Positions 38,567 to 49,185 are shown, counted from the stretch's first letter. The stretch: DNA of 64,000 nucleotides from Tolypothrix sp. PCC 7712 (GCF_025860405.1 NZ_CP063785.1:2294001-2358000), one strand, 5' to 3'. The notes: a model not told the origin generated them from the letters alone. Numbers and translations: made by a program.

Positions 38567-38782
38567 AAAAAAATGATGCCTACAGTGGGCTACGCTTCTT
38601 GACCAACTACTAGGTTACACTTCGTGGTGAGACACTAAAAATTGCACTAACCATATTTAACCGGAATAAAAATTTTTCAGCAGTTTTATACATTAAATCT
38701 GTGTCCTCTGCGTCTCTGGGGTTTCAAATCACAGAGAACACAGAGACAAGAGTTTATGGTGAGAATCGCTAATTTATTTGTA

Positions 38783-38813
38783 AAAAAAGAGGCAGATAAT
38801 TTATCTGCCTCAG
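38783..38813 (-). terminator. Rho-independent terminator of gdhA
   Basis: On the minus strand GAGGCAGATAA / TTATCTGCCTC (38789-38811) is followed by CTTTTTTTA. It starts about 25 bp past the gdhA stop. Confidence 0.85.
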
Positions 38814-38834
38814 AACACTATCAGGGATAAAAAT

Positions 38835-40145
38835 TTATGGATAAAGACCTCTGTCAGTTAGTGCTTGTGCTACACGACCAACACCTAAGGTATAAGCTGC
38901 TAACCTCAGAGGAATTTGCCGCAACTTCGATTGTTGAATTACTTGATGGTAAGCTTGCACCATCAAATGTTCCATTTCGCGGTTAACTCTTTCCTCATCC
39001 CAAAATACGTAAGAAAGACCTTGTACCCATTCCAAATAACTCACGACAACACCACCAGCGTTCGCCAAAATATCAGGTAGGACGATCGCACCTCGGGCCT
39101 CTAAAGCCCTGTTTGCCTCTAGAGTGACTGGGCCGTTAGCCGCCTCTGCAATAATCTGGGCTTTGATTTGGTTCACATTCTCTTCGGTGATTTGATTTTC
39201 CAAAGCTGCGGGAATCAACACATCACAAGGTAAGGTAAGTAAATCTGCATTGCTAATTGCGTTGGCGCAGCCCGCCTTAGGCATCGCATCTGGAAAACCC
39301 ACAACACTGCGATGATTTCTACTGGCGTAAGCTTTCACGGCGGGAATATCTAAGCCAGCTTCGGAATATATCCCCCCACCACTGGTAGAAACAGCAATAA
39401 TTTTTGACCCAGCTTCGTATAGTAATTCAGCTGCGGCAATACCTACATTACCAAAACCTTGAATTACTACTCGCACTCCGTCTAAGGATCTACCTTGATC
39501 GGCTAAAGCTTCGCGAACAATAATCATCGCACCACGTCCCGTAGCCATTTCCCGTCCTCTGGAACCACCTACAGAAATTGGTTTACCAGTAACCACACCA
39601 GGAACAGCATGACCCACATTCACTGAATATGTGTCCATCATCCAGGCCATCTCACGGGCAGAAGTTCCCATATCTGGCGCGGGAATGTCTACAGATGGGC
39701 CGATATCTTTAATTAATTCGCTGGTGTAACGTCGGGTAATTCGTTCTAATTCGCTAGCACTATACTGTTTTGGATCGATCGCAATTCCTCCCTTTGCACC
39801 ACCGTAGGGAATTCCTAGCAACGCACATTTCCAAGTCATCAGCATGGCTAAAGCAGACACTTCTCGTAGTGTCACCGCCGGATGGTAACGAATACCGCCT
39901 TTGTATGGCCCTAAAATATCTGAGTGTTGTACCCGATGTCCAGCAAAGACGCGAATTTCGCCGTTATCCAGTTTTACCGGAATGGAAACTGTAACTACTT
40001 TGCGTGGGTGGCTAAGAATTTCTAAGATTCCTTGGTCTAGTTTTAATTCTTTAGCTGCTGCTTCTAAATACCTACAAGCTTGATCAAATGGACAAATATA
40101 CGCTGGAGAGGCAGGTTCCAGCGGCAGCATAGGTGTGGCAATCAT
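38835..40145 (-). CDS. gdhA: Glu/Leu/Phe/Val family dehydrogenase (glutamate dehydrogenase)
   Basis: 436 residues from the ATG at 40145. GGGAGAA stands 8 bp upstream, which decides this start over a TTG at 40160. Domain I has the catalytic Lys motif PYKGGIRYHP, with KGGIAIDP and the conserved Asp in DIPAPDMGT. Domain II has the NAD(P)-binding GFGNVGIAAAELL. It catalyses reversible oxidative deamination of glutamate, linking ammonia to 2-oxoglutarate. The length agrees with the hexameric bacterial type. Neighbour order does not suggest an operon. Confidence 0.92.
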   Translation of the reverse strand: MIATPMLPLEPASPAYICPFDQACRYLEAAAKELKLDQGILEILSHPRKVVTVSIPVKLDNGEIRVFAGHRVQHSDILGPYKGGIRYHPAVTLREVSALAMLMTWKCALLGIPYGGAKGGIAIDPKQYSASELERITRRYTSELIKDIGPSVDIPAPDMGTSAREMAWMMDTYSVNVGHAVPGVVTGKPISVGGSRGREMATGRGAMIIVREALADQGRSLDGVRVVIQGFGNVGIAAAELLYEAGSKIIAVSTSGGGIYSEAGLDIPAVKAYASRNHRSVVGFPDAMPKAGCANAISNADLLTLPCDVLIPAALENQITEENVNQIKAQIIAEAANGPVTLEANRALEARGAIVLPDILANAGGVVVSYLEWVQGLSYVFWDEERVNREMEHLMVQAYHQVIQQSKLRQIPLRLAAYTLGVGRVAQALTDRGLYP

Positions 40146-40541
40146 AAAATTTTCTCCCAATCGCGGTATCTTTGCGAACCGGAATATATATATGTCTGGG
40201 GAAAAGGTTAAAGGGTAAAGGTGAATGGGTTGTTCTTTCCCTTTCTCCTTTAAGCTATTCTGCTTTTAAGTTGCACAATCCATCGTGAGGGCTGTTGACG
40301 GTTGGCAGTCAACGGTTAACCGTCAACAATTAACAGCCCTGATTAGTAGTTATGCAATTTAGACGCGCATTAGCTTAACTGACCAGTATTGATATATGCC
40401 TAGCTTATCCTTTCTGATAAAAAAATTAGAGATTTTGTAGTTTTTGTTACAATTTTATTTGATTTTTATGCAAGCAAAGCAAAAGGAACACAGATTATTG
40501 ATTCTGTGTTCCTTTATGATGAGGCGATCGCTTTTCCGGAA
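40146..40541. other. Gene-free region with dispersed repeat and terminator
   Basis: 396 bp. 40273-40377 is a reverse-complement copy of the dispersed repeat at 18382-18465 (GCACAATCCATCGTGAGGGC ... CGCGCATTAGCTTA). It contains an inner inverted repeat GGGCTGTT...AACAGCCC and ACGGTTAACCGT. The rest has no gene. Confidence 0.65.
40482..40515 (-). terminator. Terminator hairpin of the carotenoid oxygenase gene
   Basis: AAAGGAACACAGA / TCTGTGTTCCTTT (40482-40494 and 40503-40515) is a perfect stem. It precedes the carotenoid oxygenase stop on the minus strand and may work in both directions. Confidence 0.8.
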
Positions 40542-42041
40542 TTAGCCTTGTACGAACACCTCAGGCGTAAAACTGCCGTGCAAACCGTAGGGGATATGAT
40601 GCTGGAGATGCAAACGCGCGATCGCACCTTTATGCAAATCTTGTGCATCCAAAATCACTACATCTGATCGATCATGAGCCGCATCATAAACTAAAGCCAA
40701 CAGCCAGCCGTCATCTTCTGTTTGAGAATTAGGACGGGGAACAAAAATTGGCTCGCCCGTAAAACCGCGTGGTGCTGCACTCCACAGTTGTCTTTCACCA
40801 GAATCTAAATCGATTTTCAAAATTGCTTGTAAAGGAGCATTACCTGTTTCTGCATGAGCTGCACCTATATATAGATAACGATATTGGCGACCTACATTAT
40901 CTGGATGAATAGTAGGAAACTCACAGCAACGGCTTTCTATTAATTGTCTTTGAACTGTGCTATTTTGCAGTTGCAGTGCAAACCGCCAGAGTTGTCCCGG
41001 TGCAAGTGCGTCAAAGTTAACTTGGCGAAAATCGCTTTCGGGTTCGACTTGAGATAAGGAATCGTAGCAAATCGAGTCAATGATAATTTCATCCCCCACC
41101 TCAAAAGCATTGATGTGATGAAAGATGAAACCTGATTGAGTTTCTAGAATTTTTACACCTGTTTTCGCAGTTTCGGGGTTGCGGGGAATGACTATGATCC
41201 GAGTTGGCTGATTTGGCTGAAACTTGATACATTCCCCAGCCGAACGGATTCCCAAAACAAAAGGTAAGGGATTGAAAGTCACAGGATTTTGTAAGAATAT
41301 GCAGTAATTTGGCGTAATTACAAAATCGTGAATAAAGCAGAAACCCGGCACACTATGAGCGTGTTTTCTAATAATTTCTCCTGCTGGGTTTAGCTCAAAA
41401 ATCGTAATTTTTGTAGATAGTCCCGGCTGAATTGAAAAGTTGACCAAACAAGGCGCGCCATTATCTTGGTTACAGCTGGGGTCAAGGCGGGGATGAGCGC
41501 TAAAAGCTTCACCTGTTGATAATACACCATTGAAATATTCCCTTCCCAAGGTTTCTAAGGTGTAAGGGTCGAGGTGATGAGGTTCAGCAGCTTCCCACAG
41601 CGCTAAAAGTTTACTACCCCAGTAGATGACGTTGGTGTTAGCAATATCTTTCATTTTGAAGTCAAAGAGATTAGCTAGCCAACCGCCGGGTTTTTGCGTA
41701 CCAAATACACCGCGATACAGAATTTTTCCCGCTTTTTGTTCTGCTAAATAGCCTTCAGTGCGGATAAAGCGATTGCGGAAATGGGCACGACCATTAATAA
41801 AGCTAATGCGGCTAATCATGCCATCACCATCAAAGGGGTGATGAATCTGTTGACCGTTGATATCCAGTAAACCAGGGCCGTTTCTAAATAGCGTACCTTG
41901 CAGTTCTGGGGGGATTTCTCCTTCTATATCATCAATCCAGTAATCAAATTCTTGCTTTAAAGATTGATATCCCCCCAGCCAATCTTCACGATTGTAGGAT
42001 TTTTCTAAAATTGCGTTTTCTGAAAGTTTTGAACTCTGCAT
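40542..42041 (-). CDS. Carotenoid oxygenase (RPE65 family)
   Basis: 499 residues, typical of cyanobacterial carotenoid cleavage enzymes. The N-terminus has WIDDIEGEIPPELQGTLFRNGPGLLDINGQ. The four iron-binding His are expected in SAHPRLDP, FIHDFVIT, IFHHINAFE and the C-terminal GLHGSFTPE. The family cleaves carotenoids or apocarotenoids to retinal or other aldehydes. Which bond is cut cannot be told here; an apocarotenoid-15,15'-type enzyme is plausible. A clear terminator follows. Confidence 0.92.
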   Translation of the reverse strand: MQSSKLSENAILEKSYNREDWLGGYQSLKQEFDYWIDDIEGEIPPELQGTLFRNGPGLLDINGQQIHHPFDGDGMISRISFINGRAHFRNRFIRTEGYLAEQKAGKILYRGVFGTQKPGGWLANLFDFKMKDIANTNVIYWGSKLLALWEAAEPHHLDPYTLETLGREYFNGVLSTGEAFSAHPRLDPSCNQDNGAPCLVNFSIQPGLSTKITIFELNPAGEIIRKHAHSVPGFCFIHDFVITPNYCIFLQNPVTFNPLPFVLGIRSAGECIKFQPNQPTRIIVIPRNPETAKTGVKILETQSGFIFHHINAFEVGDEIIIDSICYDSLSQVEPESDFRQVNFDALAPGQLWRFALQLQNSTVQRQLIESRCCEFPTIHPDNVGRQYRYLYIGAAHAETGNAPLQAILKIDLDSGERQLWSAAPRGFTGEPIFVPRPNSQTEDDGWLLALVYDAAHDRSDVVILDAQDLHKGAIARLHLQHHIPYGLHGSFTPEVFVQG

Positions 42042-42492
42042 CTGCTATATATTCTTAAAAAGGTGAAGGATAAAGAATGAAGTCACCCAATTTTAGATTT
42101 TGCGGAAAGTTGCGTGCGGGGGTTCCCCCCGTTGAGCAAACTTTTCAAGACGGATTTACGATAGCGCAGCGTTAGCGAGTCCGCGAGCGTCTTTTGGATT
42201 GACCTCTCCTTATAAAGAAGAGGCTTAAGTATTGAATGATTTTTTTGCTCCTTCTCCGTCAACGGAGGAGCCACTCTCGTGGGCGGGTTTCCCGACTTGA
42301 GAGAAGTGGCGTGAGACAGTGTGGTGGGCGGGTTTCCCGACATAAAGCAACTGGCGTAGGCTTGAAACCGTTTTTTGGATTTTATTTTTAGATTTAATCT
42401 AAAATCTAAAATCTAAAATCCAAAATTGTCTCGGTCAGAATCGATAAACGCTTAAATCTGGAATAATGCGTTATCTCTTGTTAGGCGAAGTA
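42042..42492. other. Gene-free repeat-rich stretch
   Basis: 451 bp. It has the repeat GTGGGCGGGTTTCCCGAC twice (near 42278 and 42324), a stretch of GCGTTAGCGAGTCCGCGAGC near 42169 and a run of CTAAAATCTAAAATCT (about 42393-42420). No coding gene is convincing; open frames here are over repeats. Confidence 0.6.
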
Positions 42493-42805
42493 ATACCAAT
42501 TCAAATAATGTTTGCGACACATCAATATATTCTAGATGGCACGCCGTGCCGTGCCCCTACAATCTGTTGCATTCTTTTTTCCAATTGGTATTATTCAACA
42601 AAAAACCGAACAATAATTTTGGAGGGGGTTTGGGGGACGCAACCGTCACCCAATCGGGGGTTTGGGGGAGAATCCCCCAATTCTTCTGGCTTCTTGAATC
42701 AGTGATACAAAATCAAAAAATGTTCGCGACGCATCAATATATTCCAGAGGGCACGGCACGCCGTGCCCCTACAATCTGTCACATTCTTTTTTCAAATTGG
42801 TATAA
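42493..42805. mobile_element. Composite of two MITE-like copies around a shared spacer (copy 2)
   Basis: Same layout as 18070-18384: left unit 42493-42592, spacer with GGAGGGGGTTTGGGGGACGC and GGGGGAGAATCCCCC, right unit 42705-42805 (ends ...TTTTTCAAATTGGTATAA). Both copies have the spacer, so the composite itself, and not single units, has spread. Confidence 0.8.
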
Positions 42806-42835
42806 TTTCACACTTCTGACTTCCGACTTCAGCCT

Positions 42836-44263
42836 TCAGTTAACTCGGGTAATGGTAGCCTCAACGTCAGTGATCAACTCAGGTAAAAATTGCTCACCTT
42901 GAGTTGCTGAGGCTGGTTGCAATGCCGTAGAAATTTGACTTTGCTCTTCTGCTGCTGGTAGCCAGTTCAGAAATGGTAGTGGTAACAAAGTGCTGAGGTT
43001 AGTAATCATCACCAACAACCACAGAGAATCAAAATTAGTTTCTGTAATTCCCAGCCAATGCATGATGATGGCCCCAAATTCATAGGAAACCATTCCTGCT
43101 AAATTCGACACCGACATTAATAAAGCAAATAATGTCGCTTCTACTCCCGGTGGGCAAAGTCTAGCAGCCAGTACCAAGACAGGCATATAGGCGATTTGCC
43201 CCATGACGGTGAGAATTAGACTATCACCTAAACTAAACCAATGGTCATCTATACCTAAAGCGCGGTTGGTGTGTGTAACTAATAGCAGCATTGTCATTCC
43301 TAAAGCTGCTGATAGTACCGTACTCCAACCAAAAATCACGCGAAAAGGTGAGCTTTTCAGGTATCGCTGGAAAATCCAAATCCCTACTAAAGAAGCGAGA
43401 TTTGTAACTAGGCGCACTCGTCCCAAAAATTCTGGGGCAAAATGTAATTCGTTGGTGGTGAAGAAGAAAAAGGCTGAGTCAGCAGTTGGTGTCGCTTGCC
43501 AAATAAAGACAAATGCTGTTGGTAACCAAATTGCCTTTTGGGTGACAGCTTGGCGGAGTTGACTCAGTTGATGCTTAACGCTGACACTGTTATTTTCAGA
43601 GGAATTTTCCGCACTTTTATTGACAGGAGATTCGGCAATTAACCAAGCGACAGCCGAAACTAATAAGGGAAAAATGGCGGTAATCCAAAATACAGTATGT
43701 GTAGAGAAATGCTCTAAAAGCCAGCCGCTAAAATATGCTGTAATCAAACCACCAAATGCAGAAGCACCCCAGCAAATAGATTGTAGTGAACCTGCATCAG
43801 CTTGGGATTCTGCTCTGGCGCGTTCGACTACTAAGGAGTCAACGATCACATCGCTGACTGCAACTGAAAGCGACCCCAAGGCGATCGCTAACGTTGCTGC
43901 CCAGGTAGTATGAACTAATGTGGCGAGGCTTACCCAGGAAATAGTTCCTAATATCCCCGATAAAATTAGATATGGACGGCGGCGATAGCCAAAGATGGGC
44001 AAGCCATCGGAGATAAAACCAAATACTGGTTTAATAATCCAAGGTAAGGCGACTATTCCTAGTAGCGCCGATACTTGGGTGGGACTCAGCAACAGTTCAT
44101 CTTTGAGGAAAAAGCTGACGGCTAAACGCGCCAACCCTAAAATGCCTTGGACAAAGTAGACGGTAAGAATGGCGATTAACTCGGCACTGGGTTCATGGCC
44201 GAAGAAAATTTTCTGTTTTACTGAGTCTTTGACCTTGGACAAGCCAGAGGAGTGAATCAGCAT
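42836..44263 (-). CDS. Folate/biopterin (BT1) family transporter
   Basis: 475 residues with about 12 transmembrane helices (MFS superfamily). Signatures: VYFVQGILGLARLAVSFFLKDELLLSPTQVSALLGIVALPWIIKPVFGFISDGLPIFGYRRRPYLILSG, the BT1/FBT loop. The family moves folates and pterins; in cyanobacteria some copies function as folate or pterin carriers, which is family knowledge. C-terminal ~40 residues are cytoplasmic and polar. The upstream start at 44263 precedes the first helix by about 25 residues. Confidence 0.92.
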   Translation of the reverse strand: MLIHSSGLSKVKDSVKQKIFFGHEPSAELIAILTVYFVQGILGLARLAVSFFLKDELLLSPTQVSALLGIVALPWIIKPVFGFISDGLPIFGYRRRPYLILSGILGTISWVSLATLVHTTWAATLAIALGSLSVAVSDVIVDSLVVERARAESQADAGSLQSICWGASAFGGLITAYFSGWLLEHFSTHTVFWITAIFPLLVSAVAWLIAESPVNKSAENSSENNSVSVKHQLSQLRQAVTQKAIWLPTAFVFIWQATPTADSAFFFFTTNELHFAPEFLGRVRLVTNLASLVGIWIFQRYLKSSPFRVIFGWSTVLSAALGMTMLLLVTHTNRALGIDDHWFSLGDSLILTVMGQIAYMPVLVLAARLCPPGVEATLFALLMSVSNLAGMVSYEFGAIIMHWLGITETNFDSLWLLVMITNLSTLLPLPFLNWLPAAEEQSQISTALQPASATQGEQFLPELITDVEATITRVN

Positions 44264-46398
44264 TAGGTAAATATTTTTTAAGCTTTATCTACTTTTCTAT
44301 ATTATCTATGTTCTGAGAAATGGGGGTAAAGGCAGAGCCAGCGATCGCGGATGCACAAATTCCCTACCCAAAGGGAAAGTTCTCATTAAAATCGTTGAAA
44401 ATGTGCTTAAATATACCTTTTGAATGTGATTGCTACTTAAAAAGCAAGTTTTATAATCAACCTGAAAATTAAATGCGATCGCACTCACTCAGATAATAGC
44501 GACCAAGCTAAATCATCAATTATCTTCTGTCAAGGTGACTCTGAAGAGTTTGTGGTAATTTTTTTCTTACGCTCTAGTCAAATATTGATACTTATTTACA
44601 CAGTCACAAGCTTTGATATGTGAAACTTAGATTATTAGTAATTTTTTATACATTTTTATCTCAAAAAGTTAAATTAAGTACATGAATAGAAGTGTACTCA
44701 ATACTGCTCGGTTAAGGTTTTTCAACTCGGAATTTGGTTTGGGGAAAAGGTGTACCCCTGCGCTTAAGCAAGCAAGCTACGCGTAGGGTCTGTGCAGGAG
44801 AAAGGGTAAGGGTTAAAGGTTTTTTTTCTTGCCCCTTTTTCCCTTCCCCTTTTGCCTTTAACCGACAAGTATTGGAAGTATACCTAACGATAGGGTAGCT
44901 TCTGTAACATTAGTGATATCTGCTGTAATTAGGCATTTCAGCAGGCTTTTTGATTGATAACCCTAGTTGCAGATCAATGATAATTTTTATACTTACAGTT
45001 ATTTTTATGAAACAATAAACTGCCTATTTGGCATAACTATCACACTTTAGTTTCTGGTTAAGATTAGTTCATGATTAAGTAAATTAATGATTACTATCTG
45101 ATGGTTGCAAAGTGAATAATCATCTGTAGCCAAAATTCCTTGTGATCGCCTTCAGTAAGTGATTTGCGGCATTAAGATGATATTGATACATATCATTGAT
45201 TCTGCTAAATAAAGGCCCTCATTAATGAAAGCGATCACTGATTGTCGATGGCAATGCATAAATTGCCAATTAATTCTGTAGCCGCAATTATTTAAATATA
45301 AATACGAGAGAAAAATATTTTGATATCTTGTTATTTATTCATAGGTTAAATAATGCTTAAATAACAAGATATTTTAGGTTAATTTAACTCCCTTTTATAG
45401 ATTAAAAATTATTAACTAAAGTATTGATAGTCATAAGGTAGACAGATAAAAAATTTCTAGCCAGAAATGAAAAATAATTTTTTAGCCCAGCTACCCTAGG
45501 CAAAAATTAAAATACAACAAGCAGAAGCAATCTCATGAATAGATTGAAAGCGTTCAAGTTCCATTGGAACATTGACACACAAATCTTCTCTTGAGCAGCT
45601 GTATTTTCCAAATTGCTGTCCTCTGGCTTTCTTTGCCACTTCTAAGAAATTAAACTTAACTATATTACTATTTAGCGATATTACCAATTTGAGAATTAGA
45701 TTGACAAAAATAAATGTATATAATTTCTGTACATCTGGATGAGATTTATGCGAAGATAGCTAGGTCAACAAGTTTTTCGTTTTGATTGTCCAAAAATTAA
45801 GTTAATTAACAAGCGATCGCGGCCTGTCTAGAGTGGCTAACAACAAATCGCCCATAACAATTTCGTCAGAATGACAAGCAAGTTTTACAATTTGTTATCT
45901 CCAAGAGAAAATCATAATTTACATAAAAAATTAAGAATCTGATTGGACAAACTGGAGAAGTAAATATTATTCTAGTAGCGTGTTTTAAAAATTACCCTCT
46001 AACAAAATCACTTTATCAGGCGAGGTAATTTTCCGAAATCACGAAAGACGCAAGTGTAGGCTTATAAGTTGCCTACTTGAATACACAAGATAGATACTAT
46101 CTGGCTTTATGGTTTTCCTCATATAAGCCTGTAATCTGGTGGGTTTTGTCTCAATCCCAAAGATCAACTTTTCTTTAAGTATCAAAGCTGTAGATGCGTA
46201 TTCCTTATCAGGATAACTAGCGACTCAGCTGCTTCTAACAGGAGTGGCATAGAGGGCGCAGTCGTATCTCCTGCAAGGGTAGTATAGTCACAACAGGGTG
46301 CTGAGAAAAACATGGGATTTTTCACGAACAACCTGTAACTATAAATACCATAACTGTGATATTTCTATTTCTGTGAGCCGTAACAAGGAAATAAGACA
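44264..46398. other. 2.1-kb gene-free region in front of the oxidoreductase cluster
   Basis: Contains the small element at 44700-44873 and a 15-bp perfect inverted repeat (45323-45372). The last 600 bp is ordinary AT-rich DNA leading to the cluster and should carry its promoter. A 63-codon frame on the minus strand (45687-45496) has no recognisable family and is not annotated as a gene. Confidence 0.6.
44700..44873. mobile_element. MITE-like element (AATACTGCTCGGTTAA / TTAACCGACAAGTATT ends)
   Basis: 174 bp with 16-bp terminal inverted repeats (two mismatches). It is a reverse-orientation copy of 58209-58376 and 2338-2460. It is flanked by GAAGTGTACTC (44689-44699) and GAAGTATACCT (after the end), a weathered direct duplication. 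It carries no gene; a parent transposon is not in this window. Confidence 0.8.
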
Positions 46399-47265
46399 AT
46401 GACAAAAAATGTTCTCTTTATCATTTCAGAGTGGGGCTACTGGGGCGAAGAACTCATTGGGCCCTTAGAGGCATGTGATGCTGCTGGATATAACATCACC
46501 TTTGTCACCCCCAACGGCAAAAAACCAACACCACTATCTGTAAGTTGTGCGCCTGGTTATATCGATCCCCCATTAGGACGTGGCGTGACTTCAGAAGAAA
46601 TGGGAGCAAAAACCGTCCGCGTTCATGAGTCAGACAGACTCGACAGCCCTAAGAGTTTAGCTGATTGGTTTCCTCTAAGAGCTTATCCTAGCTCTCCTAC
46701 ATATCTCAGAGATATGGAAGCCTACTACCAAAAAATAGACAAAATTATTGCAGAAGAACTAGTCAATTACGATGCGCTAGTGATTGTTGGTGGTAGTGGC
46801 GCACTCATTGATTTAGCTAATAATTCCCGTCTACACGAACTCATCCTTGGCTTTGTCAAACTCAACAAACCTATTGCAGCTGAGTGTTATGGAGTTACCT
46901 GTCTAGCATTTGCTAGAGACTTCCGCGAGAAGAAGAGCTTGATTTGGGGTAAGCACGTGACTGGGCACCCAATTGATTACGACTACCTAGACGGTACCGG
47001 ATTTGAAGGGCCCCACGCTATTGATGGCTCTAAAAAGGGATTTGGCGACGGCTATATTAATTTTGGCCCTCCATTCTACCCTCTAGAATTCATTCTCCGT
47101 GACGCTGTTGGCCCCGATGGAGCCTTTATCGGTAACGTTGGTCACCAAACCTCCGTTTTAGTTGATTATCCTTTCATTACCAGTCGTTCTACAGCTTCTT
47201 CTGTTGAGTGCGGTCGCATATTAGTAGAAGTCCTAGAGAAAGGACTTACCCGTTATGGATGGTAA
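46399..47265 (+). CDS. DJ-1/PfpI-family glutamine-amidotransferase-like protein
   Basis: 288 residues, longer than the 180-190 typical of the core family, in the range of Hsp31-like members. The N-terminus (MTKNVLFIISEWGYWGEELIGPL) has the expected acidic residue. The nucleophile elbow is AAECYGV with Cys163. Extra loops (residues 75-110 and 175-245) surround the core. Family activities include glyoxalase III, deglycase, hydratase and chaperone roles; none is proven here. It opens a 15-gene same-direction array, so its job may be to process an aldehyde or 2-oxo compound used by the next gene. The upstream gap is 2.1 kb. Confidence 0.85.
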   Translation: MTKNVLFIISEWGYWGEELIGPLEACDAAGYNITFVTPNGKKPTPLSVSCAPGYIDPPLGRGVTSEEMGAKTVRVHESDRLDSPKSLADWFPLRAYPSSPTYLRDMEAYYQKIDKIIAEELVNYDALVIVGGSGALIDLANNSRLHELILGFVKLNKPIAAECYGVTCLAFARDFREKKSLIWGKHVTGHPIDYDYLDGTGFEGPHAIDGSKKGFGDGYINFGPPFYPLEFILRDAVGPDGAFIGNVGHQTSVLVDYPFITSRSTASSVECGRILVEVLEKGLTRYGW

Positions 47266-47332
47266 ACCTGATTAGTCTTTGCAACTCAAACAAGATTAAT
47301 CAATGACCTAAGCACTAATAACGACAGAATCC

Positions 47333-49039
47333 ATGACTCAAAAAACTGGTCGTTTTGCCATTCTTGAGCAATTTCTCGCAGATGGCATCCACTATATGTT
47401 TGGTAACCCAGGCACAGTGGAACAGGGTTTTTTGGATGCCCTGTGGGAATATCCAGATCTCAAGTACATTCTGACTTTGCAAGAAACCGTGGCTGTGATG
47501 ACAGCCGATGGTTACGCTCGAGCTACCAAAAAGCCAGCATTAGTCCAAATTCATAGTGGCGTTGGTTTAGGTAATGCGATCGGCGCACTTTACCAGGCCA
47601 TGCGTGGTCACGCCCCTTTGGTAGTCATCGGCGGAGATGCGGGTATCAAATATGCAGCAATGGATGCTCAAATGGCAGCGGATTTGGTCGGTATGGCCAA
47701 ACCCGTCACTAAATGGGCTGCCACAGTCAATGAGCCATCTTCATTGCTGAGAATGCTCCGCAGAGCCATTAAGATTGCCTCTACACCCCCGATGGGGCCA
47801 GTTTATCTCTGCCTTCCTCAAGATATTTTGGATGCGCCTGTAGTCGAGCCAATCATACCTACCTTGACTCCTTCTACTCGTGTAGTACCAGACGATGAGA
47901 CAGTTAAGGCAGTGGCCCAGACTCTAGTAGCTGCCAAAAAACCCATGATTTTTGTTGGCGATGGAGTTGCTTATTCTGGAGCCCAGGCAGAGTTAACCAA
48001 AGTTGCCGAACTTCTAGGGGCTGAGGTTTGGGATGTAGACTCTGGAGAAGTCAACATTAGCTATGCTCACCCTCTATATCAAGGGGCGACAGGGCATATG
48101 TTTGGCTCTAGTAGTCTGCCAATTACCACCAAAGGAGATGTCAATCTAGTTTGTGGCACTTATATGGTGCCAGAGGTCTTTCCGGAACTAGGAAATATAT
48201 TTGCTCCCGGCGCAAAGGTGATTCATATTGATTTGAACGCCTATGAAATTGCCAAGAATCACCCAGTAGATGTAGGGATTGTCAGCGATCCCAAACTGAC
48301 ACTGGCTAAACTAGCAGATGCGATCAAAGACATCCTTACTGCACAAGAGCAAAGCGCAGCTCAAACCAGAGCCGCAGAGATTGGTAAGGCTAAAGCAGAC
48401 AAGATTGCTGCTGCTAAGGCAGCCGATCAAGCTGTCAGGGACTCAGTTCCTCTGCATTTCTCTCGGTTTATGGAAGAGCTTGCACCTCTGTTACCAGAAG
48501 ATGCAATCTTCTTTGATGAAGCCTTGACCTCTTCACCCAATATCATTAGGTATAAGCCACCCAGCAAGCCAGATCATTATTTTCTCACCCGTGGAGGTTC
48601 TCTAGGGGTAGGGATTCCTGGGGCAATTGGTGCTAAATTGGCTAATCCTGACAAAAAGGTGATTGGCTTTACAGGTGATGGCGGTGGGATGTATACCATC
48701 CAAGCTCTCTGGACAGCAGCTCGTCATAATGTAGATGCCATATTCATCATTTGCAATAACCGTTCTTACAAGCTATTGCAATTGAATATTCAAGCTTACT
48801 GGCAAGAACAAAGTGTTGCCAAGCATGACTTTCCCTTAAGTTTTGACTTGTCGAAGCCAGTACTGCGCTTTGATGAAATGGCTCGTTCTATGGGGGTTGA
48901 AGCCATCCGAGTCGAGAAGCCAGAAGAGATTGCCCCAGCAATTAAGCAGGCATTAGCACATAATGGCCCTTTCCTCATCGATGTTGTCTTAGAGGGTGAT
49001 GTTCGCCCAGACATGATTGGGATTCGGTGTGGTCAATAA
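47333..49039 (+). CDS. Thiamine-diphosphate enzyme, benzoylformate-decarboxylase-like
   Basis: 568 residues, usual length for ThDP 2-oxoacid decarboxylases/carboligases. Motifs: GNPGTVEQ (about 24-31), the catalytic Glu51 (LTLQET), His74 in QIHSGVGLGNA (the position of the catalytic His in benzoylformate decarboxylase), and the ThDP-Mg motif GDGGGMYTIQALWTAARHNVDAIFIICNN. It probably decarboxylates an aryl or branched 2-oxo acid, or joins two carbonyl compounds. Substrate unknown. Preceding gene is 67 bp away, following one 146 bp away, so co-transcription is likely. Residues 345-385 are a Lys/Ala-rich helix longer than usual. Confidence 0.88.
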   Translation: MTQKTGRFAILEQFLADGIHYMFGNPGTVEQGFLDALWEYPDLKYILTLQETVAVMTADGYARATKKPALVQIHSGVGLGNAIGALYQAMRGHAPLVVIGGDAGIKYAAMDAQMAADLVGMAKPVTKWAATVNEPSSLLRMLRRAIKIASTPPMGPVYLCLPQDILDAPVVEPIIPTLTPSTRVVPDDETVKAVAQTLVAAKKPMIFVGDGVAYSGAQAELTKVAELLGAEVWDVDSGEVNISYAHPLYQGATGHMFGSSSLPITTKGDVNLVCGTYMVPEVFPELGNIFAPGAKVIHIDLNAYEIAKNHPVDVGIVSDPKLTLAKLADAIKDILTAQEQSAAQTRAAEIGKAKADKIAAAKAADQAVRDSVPLHFSRFMEELAPLLPEDAIFFDEALTSSPNIIRYKPPSKPDHYFLTRGGSLGVGIPGAIGAKLANPDKKVIGFTGDGGGMYTIQALWTAARHNVDAIFIICNNRSYKLLQLNIQAYWQEQSVAKHDFPLSFDLSKPVLRFDEMARSMGVEAIRVEKPEEIAPAIKQALAHNGPFLIDVVLEGDVRPDMIGIRCGQ

Positions 49040-49108
49040 AGGAGCTAGGGGATGAGGGGCTAGGAGAGCAGAGGAAGCAGAGGAGCAGAGGAGAAATCAA
49101 ATACGCCC

Positions 49109-49147
49109 AATGCCCAATGCCCAATGCCCCATGCCCCATGCCCCATT
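49109..49147. repeat. Heptamer short tandem repeat (GCCCAAT / GCCCCAT)
   Basis: CCCAATGCCCAATGCCCAAT followed by CCCCATG units; lies between the ThDP gene and the first NTF2-fold gene, so it is transcribed if these are an operon. Confidence 0.85.
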
Positions 49148-49185
49148 CACGATTTTGAGTCTAGTTTCATAAGGATGCCTTAAGT

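Noticed and set aside
44306..44488. 60-codon frame upstream of the BT1 transporter
   Set aside because: Composition and position suggest promoter DNA; no homology recognised.
45184..45195. TGATACATATCA palindrome resembling half a Fur or similar operator
   Set aside because: Too short and 1.2 kb from the next gene; expected by chance in AT-rich DNA.
45496..45687. 63-codon frame on the minus strand
   Set aside because: No family or good start context; kept as non-coding in the gap before the cluster.
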